DNA of 64,000 nt from Corynebacterium tuberculostearicum (GTDB taxonomy: Bacteria; Actinomycetota; Actinomycetes; Mycobacteriales; Mycobacteriaceae). The stretch is taken from contig NZ_CP065972.1 in the NCBI RefSeq assembly GCF_016127015.1, positions 434,001 through 498,000 on the forward strand, written 5' to 3'. Both the position numbers and the translations under genes were made by a program. Shown piece by piece: positions 26,236 through 34,600 of the stretch (its first letter is position 1; each line of letters begins with the position of its first letter). A model generated the notes under the pieces. It was not told the origin of the DNA and ran no database searches. It was given only the letters and a program-made list of their open reading frames with translations.

Positions 26236-27276
26236 ATGACCAAGAAGTTTGACGTAGTCATCGGCAACCCGCCGTATAACTCTGACAGTCAGGGTGACGC
26301 AACGAACCAAATGCCGATCTATCACCTGTTCATGCAGGCTGGATACGAGATGGCAGACAAGGTTGTGCTCATTACTCCAGCGCGATTTCTTTTCAATGCG
26401 GGATACACTCCGAAAGCGTGGAACCGTGAGATGCTCGCTGACCCTCACTTGAGCGTTCCGTTTTACGTAGATAACAGCGATGCGCTCTTTCCAGGTACGG
26501 ACATCAAGGGCGGCGTCGCCGTGACTTATCGTGACGCACACCGTCAAGGTGAACCGATTGGGGTATTTTCCAAGCATTCCGAGCTAGATTCCGTCGTTTC
26601 CAAGGTCGATTCGATCGCGACATCGTCTCTTCAGGAAGCTGGTATCTCCAACGACCGTGTGTATCGTTATACCGATAAGATGCACGAAGAAAATCCACAG
26701 CTTAAGGCGCTCATGTCTAAGGGAAATCAATACAAGCTTGATTCCCGTGCTTTCACTCGCTTGGCGGGTGTATTCCACGAACATATGCCAACTGGTACCA
26801 AGACGTATGTTCGCGTCCTAGGGCTTGATGCTCAGAAAAAGCGAGCCTTTCGTTGGATCAATAAGGACTATCTGGACGGCCCGGACGCTTTAGCTAATTA
26901 CAAGGTCGCTCTGCCCAAGGCTAACGGCTCTGGCGCCTTTGGAGAAGTTCTCTCGGCACCGGTTGTTCTCGGTCCGGGAGATGGTGTGACAGGAACATTC
27001 ATTACGATTGGCTCTTTCGCGACCGAGGCCGAAGCTAAGGCGTGTAGCGCCTATATCTCGACAAAGTTTTCAAGGGCACTGCTCGGTGTTCTCAAAGTGA
27101 CCCAGGATAACTTGGCGCGTGTGTGGAAGCATGTTCCTAATCAGGACTTCTCCGGCAATTCAGATATTGACTGGTCAAAGTCTATTTCGGATATTAACCA
27201 ACAGCTCTACGCGAAGTATAAGCTCGTCCAGGATGAGATCGACTTCATCGAGACGAACGTGAAGCCAATGGACTAA
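26236..27276 (+). CDS. Eco57I-type adenine methyltransferase half (NPPY and target-recognition part)
   Basis: The 346-residue protein starts almost directly at catalytic motif IV: N11-P-P-Y14 in FDVVIGNPPYNS. The segment VVLITPARFLFNAG and a C-terminal domain follow that could recognise the DNA target. There is no SAM motif I in it. That motif occurs in the first gene and, in altered form, at the end of the helicase gene. The ATG is one base after the helicase stop, in a different frame, so this may be a split piece of an ancestral single-chain enzyme. Confidence 0.8.
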   Translation: MTKKFDVVIGNPPYNSDSQGDATNQMPIYHLFMQAGYEMADKVVLITPARFLFNAGYTPKAWNREMLADPHLSVPFYVDNSDALFPGTDIKGGVAVTYRDAHRQGEPIGVFSKHSELDSVVSKVDSIATSSLQEAGISNDRVYRYTDKMHEENPQLKALMSKGNQYKLDSRAFTRLAGVFHEHMPTGTKTYVRVLGLDAQKKRAFRWINKDYLDGPDALANYKVALPKANGSGAFGEVLSAPVVLGPGDGVTGTFITIGSFATEAEAKACSAYISTKFSRALLGVLKVTQDNLARVWKHVPNQDFSGNSDIDWSKSISDINQQLYAKYKLVQDEIDFIETNVKPMD

Positions 27277-27937
27277 ATCCACCGCACACTAGGGACTTTG
27301 AAATCTCGGTATCTTCAAGAAAGGCGCCGGGCTTTCTATGCCCAAGTTGCGTTTTGTGATTTTCTGTGCTGGTGGGAGGGACAAAGATTCGAGTGTATCG
27401 ACGCATGTCCGGTTAGGAATCTGACAACTTTCCTTTGCAGCTTAGACAGGCACCATCTTTGCTCGGGCAACGTCATCATCATGAGTTTCCATCACACGGT
27501 GGAACTGTCCCTCTTGGTAGTCTAGGGAGGTCGGGGCCACAACGTCACGTCCGATACCGCTTTCATTCCTGCCATCGTCAAGGCATTTGGCCAGTATCCC
27601 ATTCAAGAAATCCTCAATCGGCGGATGTCCAACACCTGTGGGCATCCCAAATTCACGCACGGTCGGATATGGCGAAGCCTACTCACGCCTCCGCTTACAT
27701 AACGTGGCCGCGCAACGACGAACCTGCATGTGGACCTGGTTGCTTCTCATAACTCCGCTTGGCCAGTAGGGGTACAACTCACGCGGGGACGGGTGCGGGC
27801 GGCAATCATCGTAACCGCCGGATCGAACATTAGTGCTAATGTCCCCCTTTTTTTCTTTCAAATGTCGTAGGGTCCCAGTTTTCTCTTTTCTGATCAGTCA
27901 TTCTAATGACCCGTGACGTGTTTTAGGAGGTCACTCC
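27277..27937. other. degenerate stretch after the restriction-modification genes
   Basis: There is no convincing intact gene. A 72-codon minus-strand frame (27,442-27,660, beginning MREFGMPTGVGHPP) looks somewhat protein-like but matches nothing I recognise and may be a gene remnant. A run of T at about 27,846-27,858 lies near the right side. Confidence 0.4.
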
Positions 27938-29025
27938 AGGAAGTTCCGTCATCCTTATGCGGGTGTCTTTGATGGAGGTGAGACGGAACCAATGTTTGGG
28001 TATGTGTTTACCTCTGATGGCGCCGCGTCGCAAGTCAGTATCCTTTTAGTCAAGCCTGTCGGCTTAGGGCACTCAATGCCGCCGAGAAAGGCATACGCGA
28101 ATCCAAGGTTGCTGATCTCATCAATCAGTTCCCATGTGGAGACGGTCGGGGCTCTCTCAAGGGTGGATAACCACCGAAGGTATCTGTTGAGAACATCCCT
28201 ATCCTTTTGGTGATGCTTTCAATGGAAGGCAAGCCCTTCCAATTCCAGCAGGCTGCCATCATGGTTCTCGACCGCGCTGAAAATAATGTGCTTTGTCGCC
28301 TCGGTTTCCCGTCACACGAAGAAATTTCCACGTACTCGTCCCACGATTGGGAGGCGCTGAATAAGATGCTCTGGACTGCTTGGAAGCGTGTGAACAAGCC
28401 TATGGATCCGTATGACAACATCAACATGCATAAGCGCCTGACGAAGTCCATCTGGGGTAAGAAGGTCGAGATGTGTAACTCGGAACGAATCGCAAAGCGT
28501 ATACAGCGTCTCAACCAGTTCAACAACCGCATTATTTTGGCTTCTCTCACGCTCAAGCCCGAGGATTACCAAGATGTTTGGCAAGGTGATATCGCCGTAG
28601 ACCACACTCCTATGCCTGCAGCTCGTAACGGTAACTCGTTCAAGAGCCCCGTGTCTCTTCTGAGCTTGATACAGGTTGTTATGCCCGCAAAAGTGATCAC
28701 AAGGGCGGCGAGGGTGTCAAGACGGCTGGCACCCAGTAGTGGACGTATGAAGTAACCCTGGCAACCCAGACCTTCCCCGAGCATCCAGATGCTGTTCCAA
28801 GACTGATTGTTGGCATGAGACTGAATAAGCCCGGACACAGCGCGGCTGAAAATACGATGGCATCTCTGGAACGATTCATTGCTAATCTGGTCACCCAAGA
28901 AATTCTTCATGGGCGACCGTGCGTACCAGCAAAACATTCAGGCGAAAAGCGTGCTATCCCTCTTCGTCAGCCTGGCTACAAAACTAAAATCTCGAGACAC
29001 CATAGGAACGATGTCTCGAGACTTC
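27938..29025 (+). pseudogene. broken transposase-like gene
   Basis: Pieces of one protein are readable in shifting frames: RHPYAGVFDGGETEPMFGYV, then WRRVASQYPFSQACRLRALN, then NIPILLVMLSMEGKPFQFQQ, SDHKGGEGVKTAGT, WTYEVTLATQTFPEHPDAVP, LIVGMRLNKPGHSAAEN and finally MGDRAYQQ. The order and the GDRAY word fit a large actinobacterial transposase-like family. At least two in-frame stops (near 28,168 and 28,738) and three frame changes (near 28,016, 28,648 and 28,908) disable it. It fills the tRNA-proximal end of the island. Confidence 0.7.
28991..29020. repeat. palindromic element near the tRNA end of the island
   Basis: The perfect 9-bp arms CTCGAGACA and TGTCTCGAG are separated by 12 bases. 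It shares GACACCA and AACGATGTCTCGA with the element at 14,013-14,039, in the same orientation. The pair brackets most of the accessory DNA. Confidence 0.55.
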
Positions 29026-29029
29026 ACAC

Positions 29030-29043
29030 GGTGCCCCAGAGTG
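29030..29043. repeat. partial copy of the tRNA-Arg 3' end (attachment-site-like)
   Basis: GGTGCCCCAGAGTG is identical to 29,062-29,075, the last bases of the tRNA-Arg gene, and lies 18 bases outside it on the island side. Such copies are typical leftovers of integration by elements that use the tRNA 3' end as attachment site. No integrase gene remains. Confidence 0.6.
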
Positions 29044-29060
29044 TGTCTGAGTTCATGACA

Positions 29061-29136
29061 TGGTGCCCCAGAGTGGATTCGAACCACCGACACCGGCTTT
29101 AGGAGAGCCGTGCTCTATCCCCTGAGCTACTGGGGC
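29061..29136 (-). tRNA. tRNA-Arg (anticodon CCT)
   Basis: The 76-base gene includes an encoded CCA end. The acceptor arms GCCCCAG/CTGGGGC pair over all seven positions; the D stem is GCTC/GAGC. The anticodon stem CGGCT/AGCCG encloses the loop CTCCTAA, so the anticodon is CCT and reads AGG. The T arm GGTGG-TTCGAAT-CCACT is standard. It marks the border between accessory and core DNA. Confidence 0.97.
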
Positions 29137-29206
29137 GGGGTTGCGTGTGCAACGTGGCTAATCATAGCAGTGGGGCAGGGGCGCCCCGAAATGGCTGGGG
29201 TGTGGG

Positions 29207-29488
29207 TTAGCTTTCGGCCAATTCCTTCTGCTTATTGCGCACGGAGGAGGCTGGTGGGTTGGTCTCGTGGGTGCCATCGGAGTAGAGGACGGTGGGGATG
29301 ATGCGGTTGCCGTCGTTGACGGATTCGATCCAGGCGTTGATGTCTTCGGCGTTGTCACCCTCGACGTCGACAAGCGCGTAGGGGGTTTCGGTGCGGTCCA
29401 GGTTCTTGATGAGCTTGGCGCAGAAGGGGCACCAGTCGGCGTAGAAAATGGTGACGTCGGAGTTGGTTTCTGGGGTAGTAACAGACAT
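29207..29488 (-). CDS. mycoredoxin / glutaredoxin-like protein
   Basis: The 93-residue thioredoxin-fold protein has the redox motif CPFC (C20, C23) in FYADWCPFCAKLIKNL, and a cis-proline region RIIPTVLYSDG. In actinobacteria such mycoredoxins reduce mycothiol mixed disulfides. The start at 29488 overlaps the folA stop by one base (TAATG), with GAAAGGATG upstream inside folA. The open frame extends further, but that would lie inside folA. It closes the cysQ-thyA-folA operon. Confidence 0.87.
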   Translation of the reverse strand: MSVTTPETNSDVTIFYADWCPFCAKLIKNLDRTETPYALVDVEGDNAEDINAWIESVNDGNRIIPTVLYSDGTHETNPPASSVRNKQKELAES

Positions 29489-30018
29489 TAGGCTGCATCC
29501 TTTCGGTCGTAGGTTAAAAAGCGGTACTTGATGGGGAGATCGCTGGCCTCTTTGTCCGGCAGTGCCAGGTGGCCCTTGGCGGAGGTTAGCCAATCGGTGC
29601 TGTGGGCGAGGCCGAACTCCTCGGGGATTTCAGGGGCATAGATGGACTTTTCGCCGTAGGTGCTACCGATATTAACGCCCATGAGGGTGACCTCAATGCG
29701 GTCCACTTGGTCCAAGGTGGCGGTGTAGATTTGGCCGCCGCCGATAACCCAGGCGTCGGAAAGCGAGGGCATTTCGGTGAGGACTTGGGCGCCGGCGGAC
29801 CACTGGCCGGGCGCGCGGGAGGAGAGCACGTAGTTCTCGCGGCCGGGAAGGGGGCGGAACTTGGGGTTGAGGGACTCCCAGGTTTTCCGTCCCATGATGA
29901 CCGGCGCGCCCATGGTCACGTCCTTAAAGTGCTTGAGATCCTCCGGCACGTGCCAGGGCATTTGCTCGCCATCGCCAATGATGCCGTCCAGGGACTGTGC
30001 CCAGATTGCGCCCAACAT
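29488..30018 (-). CDS. folA: dihydrofolate reductase
   Basis: The 176-residue protein reduces dihydrofolate to tetrahydrofolate with NADPH. Features are the N-terminal [44 protein letters not shown] and WVIGGGQIYTATL. Its ATG overlaps the thyA stop by one base. Pairing with thyA is the classical arrangement, because thymidylate synthase produces the dihydrofolate that this enzyme recycles. Confidence 0.95.
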   Translation of the reverse strand: MLGAIWAQSLDGIIGDGEQMPWHVPEDLKHFKDVTMGAPVIMGRKTWESLNPKFRPLPGRENYVLSSRAPGQWSAGAQVLTEMPSLSDAWVIGGGQIYTATLDQVDRIEVTLMGVNIGSTYGEKSIYAPEIPEEFGLAHSTDWLTSAKGHLALPDKEASDLPIKYRFLTYDRKDAA

Positions 30019-30815
30019 TAAACGGACACCTGCGCCTTGATGGTGGGGTGGGGATCGTAGCCCTCAATCTCAAAATCGGTGAAGTCATAGGAGAACATGT
30101 CTTCCGCCTTGTGGAGGTTGAGCTGCGGGTATGGGCGGGGTTCGCGAGAAAGCTGCTCTTTGACCTGCTCCACGTGGTCGTTATAGATATGGCAATCGCC
30201 GCCGGTCCAGATGAGCTCGCCCACCTTGAGGCCGGCCTGCTGGGCAAACATGTGGGTCAGCGCCGCGTAGGAGGCGATATTAAAGGGAACGCCCAAAAAC
30301 ATATCGGCCGAGCGCTGATAGACCTGCATAGACAAGGTGCCATCGGCCACGTAGAGCTGGAAGAGCAGGTGGCAGGGCATCAGAGCCATCCTGTCTAGCT
30401 CCGCGACGTTCCACGCAGAGACCAGGTTGCGGCGGGAATCCGGGTTGTTCTTCAGAGTGTCGAGCGTCTGCTGGATCTGATCGATGTGCTGCCCGTCTGG
30501 GGTGGGCCAGGAGCGCCACTGCACGCCGTAGACCGGGCCCAGCTCGCCGTTCTCATCCGCCCATTCGTTCCAGATGCGGACCTTATTGTCCTGCAGGAAC
30601 TTAATATTGGACTCGCCTTTGAGGAACCACAAAAGCTCGCCCAACACCGCATGGAAGTAAACCTTCTTGGTGGTCAGCAGCGGGAAGGACTCGGCCAGGT
30701 TATAGCGCAGCTGCGCACCAAAAATGGAGCGCGTGCCGGTGCCGGTGCGATCGCCTTTGGGCGTGCCGGTCTCTAGGACCTTCTTCAGCAGATCCTCGTA
30801 CGGGGTCTCAATCAT
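30018..30815 (-). CDS. thyA: thymidylate synthase
   Basis: The 265-residue enzyme makes dTMP from dUMP and methylenetetrahydrofolate. The catalytic cysteine is C148 in [36 protein letters not shown] and [19 protein letters not shown] are typical. The length matches E. coli ThyA (264). I use ATG 30815 ([10 protein letters not shown]); the longer frame would overlap cysQ. It is co-transcribed with cysQ upstream (10-base gap) and folA downstream (1-base overlap). Confidence 0.96.
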   Translation of the reverse strand: MIETPYEDLLKKVLETGTPKGDRTGTGTRSIFGAQLRYNLAESFPLLTTKKVYFHAVLGELLWFLKGESNIKFLQDNKVRIWNEWADENGELGPVYGVQWRSWPTPDGQHIDQIQQTLDTLKNNPDSRRNLVSAWNVAELDRMALMPCHLLFQLYVADGTLSMQVYQRSADMFLGVPFNIASYAALTHMFAQQAGLKVGELIWTGGDCHIYNDHVEQVKEQLSREPRPYPQLNLHKAEDMFSYDFTDFEIEGYDPHPTIKAQVSV

Positions 30816-30825
30816 GCGCACTAGT

Positions 30826-31584
30826 TTAGAATCCGCCGTGCTCCTCGGCAAAGGCCTGGGCATGCTCCAGGATTTCATCCTTCAGCTCGGGGCGGCAGAT
30901 GAGGATATCCGGGATGAACGTGTCCTCATTATTGAAGCGGATTTCGGAGCCATCGAGGCGGCAGCAGTGCAGGCCGGCCGCCTGGGCGACGCCCACCGGA
31001 GCGGCCTGATCCCACTCGTACTGACCGCCGGCGTGGATATAGCCGTCATAATCGCCGAGCAGCACGTGCATGGCCTTCGCACCCGCAGAGCCGACGCCCA
31101 CGATTTCATAGCCCATTTTCTCCGCAATATAGTCGGCTACCTTGGGCGGGCGATTGCGGGAGACAACGAACTTCTTGGACAGCGGGCCGGTGACCGCCCG
31201 GACGTCCGAGGACTTAAAAGTAACGCCGAGATCCGGCAGGCCTACCGCCGCGTGGATGGGGATGCCGTTTTCTACTAGGGCGATGTGTACGGCCCAGTCC
31301 TGGCGGCCGGTGGCAAATTCTTTGGTGCCGTCGAGCGGGTCCACGATCCATACGCGGTCCTTCTTTAAACGGGCTAGGTCATCGGCGGCTTCCTCAGAGA
31401 GCATGCCGTCCTGGGGACGGTGCTGCGCGAGGACGCGGGAGATCCATTCTTGGGCGGCTTCATCGCCGGCGTCGCCAAGCGAAAGGCCCCGTAGCAGGCC
31501 CCCGTTGCGCACGCCTTTCAGGATCTCACCGCAGCCCTGGGCGAGGGAATTGGTCAGGCGGGAATCAGAAATCTCGACGGTCAT
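30826..31584 (-). CDS. cysQ: 3'(2'),5'-bisphosphate nucleotidase, inositol monophosphatase family
   Basis: The 252-residue metal-dependent phosphatase probably hydrolyses PAP or PAPS to AMP/APS and so tunes sulfate assimilation. Metal-binding motifs are present: [22 protein letters not shown] and [15 protein letters not shown]. The fold family also contains inositol phosphatases, so substrate choice is inferred. It heads the four-gene minus-strand operon and is divergent from lhr, with 35 bases between their starts. Confidence 0.88.
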   Translation of the reverse strand: MTVEISDSRLTNSLAQGCGEILKGVRNGGLLRGLSLGDAGDEAAQEWISRVLAQHRPQDGMLSEEAADDLARLKKDRVWIVDPLDGTKEFATGRQDWAVHIALVENGIPIHAAVGLPDLGVTFKSSDVRAVTGPLSKKFVVSRNRPPKVADYIAEKMGYEIVGVGSAGAKAMHVLLGDYDGYIHAGGQYEWDQAAPVGVAQAAGLHCCRLDGSEIRFNNEDTFIPDILICRPELKDEILEHAQAFAEEHGGF

Positions 31585-31619
31585 GGTGCCTACATTACAA
31601 CGCGGACTAGAGTGTGGGC

Positions 31620-34600
31620 ATGCCAGAAAACATCCTCGACCGCTTCCGGCCCCAAGTAGCGCAGTGGTTTCAGGATGTATTTGCTGCTCCTACCACCGTG
31701 CAAGCGCAGGCCTGGGAGAAGATTTCCCGCGGTGAGCACGCCCTTGTAGTAGCTCCTACCGGTTCCGGTAAGACGCTCGCTGCGTTCTTGTGGGCGCTGA
31801 ATAATTTGGTCGAGCGCGAGGGCCAGCTGGCGTTGCCGGTGGGCTCTGGGACTGCTGGATCCGCCGCCGGGGTGAAGGTGCTGTATATCTCGCCGCTCAA
31901 GGCGCTGGGCGTGGACGTGGAAAACAACCTGCGCGCCCCGCTGACCGGCATCGCACGCACCGCAGAGAACCTAGGGCTGGAGGTGCCGGATATATCGGTA
32001 GGCGTTCGCTCGGGCGATACGCCTTCCGCGGAGCGTGCGCGGCAGGTGCGCAAGCCGCCGGATATCTTGATTACCACCCCGGAGTCCGCCTATTTGATGC
32101 TGACTTCCAAGGCAGCGGGGATTTTAAAGACGGTGGATACCGTCATTATCGATGAGATCCATGCCCTGGCCGGTACCAAGCGCGGCGTGCACCTGGCGCT
32201 GACCTTGGAGCGCCTGCAGCAGGTGGCAGGAGACTTCCAGCGCATCGGGCTTTCCGCCACCGTGCGGCCGCTGTCTGCGGTATCGAATTTCTTAGGTGGC
32301 AACCGCCCAGTAGAAATTGTGGCGCCAGCCGCGGAGAAGAAGTGGCAGCTGGACGTGCACGTGCCCGTGGAGGATATGTCCGATCTCCCCACACCGGAGC
32401 AAGGCTCCACCATCGGGGAGATGACGGTGGATGATGCGATTGGCATCAGCTCTCCTTCCGTGGATGAGTCCGCGCTGCCCACGGCCAAGTCCATCTGGCC
32501 GTTTATTGAGGATGACCTCTATGCGGAAATCATGGCGCATCGCTCCACACTGGTATTTGTCAACTCCCGCCGCACGGCCGAGCGGCTGACTAGCCGGCTC
32601 AATGAGCTCTATGCGGCCGAGCACGATCCGGAATCGCTCTCGCCGGCGACTCGGCGCGACCCGGCCCAGCTGATGAAGCAGATCGACGTTGCCGGCAAGG
32701 CCCCGGCAGTCATCGCCCGCGCCCACCATGGCTCGGTGTCCAAGGACGAGCGCGCGATGACCGAGACCATGCTGAAGGAGGGCACGCTCAAGGCCGTGGT
32801 GGCCACGAGCTCGCTGGAGCTGGGCATCGATATGGGTGCCGTGGAGCTGGTGGTGCAGGTGGAATCGCCGCCCTCCGTGGCCTCCGGCCTGCAGCGCGTG
32901 GGCCGCGCCGGGCACTTTGTGGGCGCGGTCTCGCACGGCTCCTTTTATCCCAAGCACCGCGCGGATCTGGTGCAGTCCACGCTGACGGTATCGCGCATGC
33001 GCGCCGGGCTCATTGAGGAAATGCATACCCCGCGCAACCCGCTGGACGTGCTGGCGCAGCAGACGGTGGCGGCCGTGGCCGCGGCCGGCGAGGACGGGCT
33101 CGATGCCGATGAGTGGTACGAGATGGTCCGCCGAGCCTGGCCCTACCGCGATCTGGCTCGGGAAGTCTATGACTCCGTGCTGGACCTGGTCAGCGGTGTG
33201 TATCCGTCCACAGACTTTGCCGAACTCAAGCCCCGCGTGGTCTATGACCGCGTGACGGGAGTGATGACCGCGCGGCCTGGCGCCCAGCGCGTAGCCGTGA
33301 CCAGCGGTGGGACGATTCCGGATAGGGGCATGTTTGGCGTATTCCTCTACACCGGTTCGGGCGAGGGCTCCGGTGGTGCTCCGCGCCGGGTGGGCGAGCT
33401 GGATGAGGAGATGGTTTATGAGTCCCGGGTGGGCGATGTTTTTACCTTGGGCGCTACCAGTTGGCGTATCGAGGACATCACTCGCGACCAGGTGTTGGTC
33501 ACGCCCGCACCGGGGCATACCGGGCGCCTGCCGTTTTGGAATGGCGATGGCGCGGGCCGCCCCTATGAGTTGGGCAAGGCGTTGGGCGAGTATCGACGCG
33601 AGGTCTTTTCCTCGCCGGATATCATTGCGGACGCCGATGATAATGCGCGCTCCAATATCGTGGCCTATCTGCAGGAACAGAACGAGGCCACCGGTGTCAT
33701 CCCCGATGAAAAGACATTGGTACTTGAGCGCTTCCGCGATGAGCTAGGTGACTGGCGCGTAGTGCTGCATACCCCGTTTGGCCGGCCGGTCAACTCCGCG
33801 TGGGCGTTGGCGGTGGGGGCCAGGGTAGGCGAGCGCACCGGCATGGATCCGCAGGCAGTAGCTGGCGATGACGGCATCGTGCTGCGCCTACCGGAAGCCG
33901 AATCCGAGCCCGATGGATCCATCTTTGCCTTCGATGCCGATGAGATCGCCGATATCGTGGCCGAGCAAGTGGGCAATTCTGCGCTCTTTGCCTCCCGCTT
34001 CCGCGAGTGCGCGGCCCGCGCGCTGCTTTTGCCCAGGCGCAATCCCGGCAAGCGCGCGCCGCTGTGGCAGCAGCGCCAGCGTGCCGAGCAGCTTTTGGAC
34101 GTCGCCCGCAAGTACCCGTCCTTTCCCATCATCTTGGAGACGGTGCGCGAGTGTGTGCAGGACGTCTACGACGTTCCTGCGCTTACGGAAGTCATGCGGG
34201 AGCTGGGGCACCGCCGCATCCGCATCGCGGAGGTCACCACCGAGCAGCCTTCACCCTTTGCCTCTTCGCTGCTGTTTAACTACACCGGCGCATTCATGTA
34301 CGAGGGCGATTCCCCGTTGGCGGAAAAGCGCGCGGCCGCTCTGGCCCTCGACCCAGCGCTTTTAGCCAAGCTGCTCGGCACGGTAGAGCTGCGCGAGCTG
34401 CTCGATCCAGAAATTATCGCCGAGGTCCACGCCCAGCTCCAGCGCACCTTGCCCTCGCGCCGGGCCCGGACTACCGAAGAGGTAGCGGATCTGCTGCGCG
34501 TGCTCGGGCCGATTCCCATAGACGAGCTGGGCGAGCACGCCGACGTGCCGCTATCCGCCCTAGACCAGTTGGGCACGCGGATTATGCGCGTGCGGATTGG

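Noticed and set aside
32292..33518. 408-codon open frame on the minus strand
   Set aside because: It lies wholly inside lhr, has the arginine/histidine-rich composition of an antisense frame in GC-rich DNA, and shows no domain.
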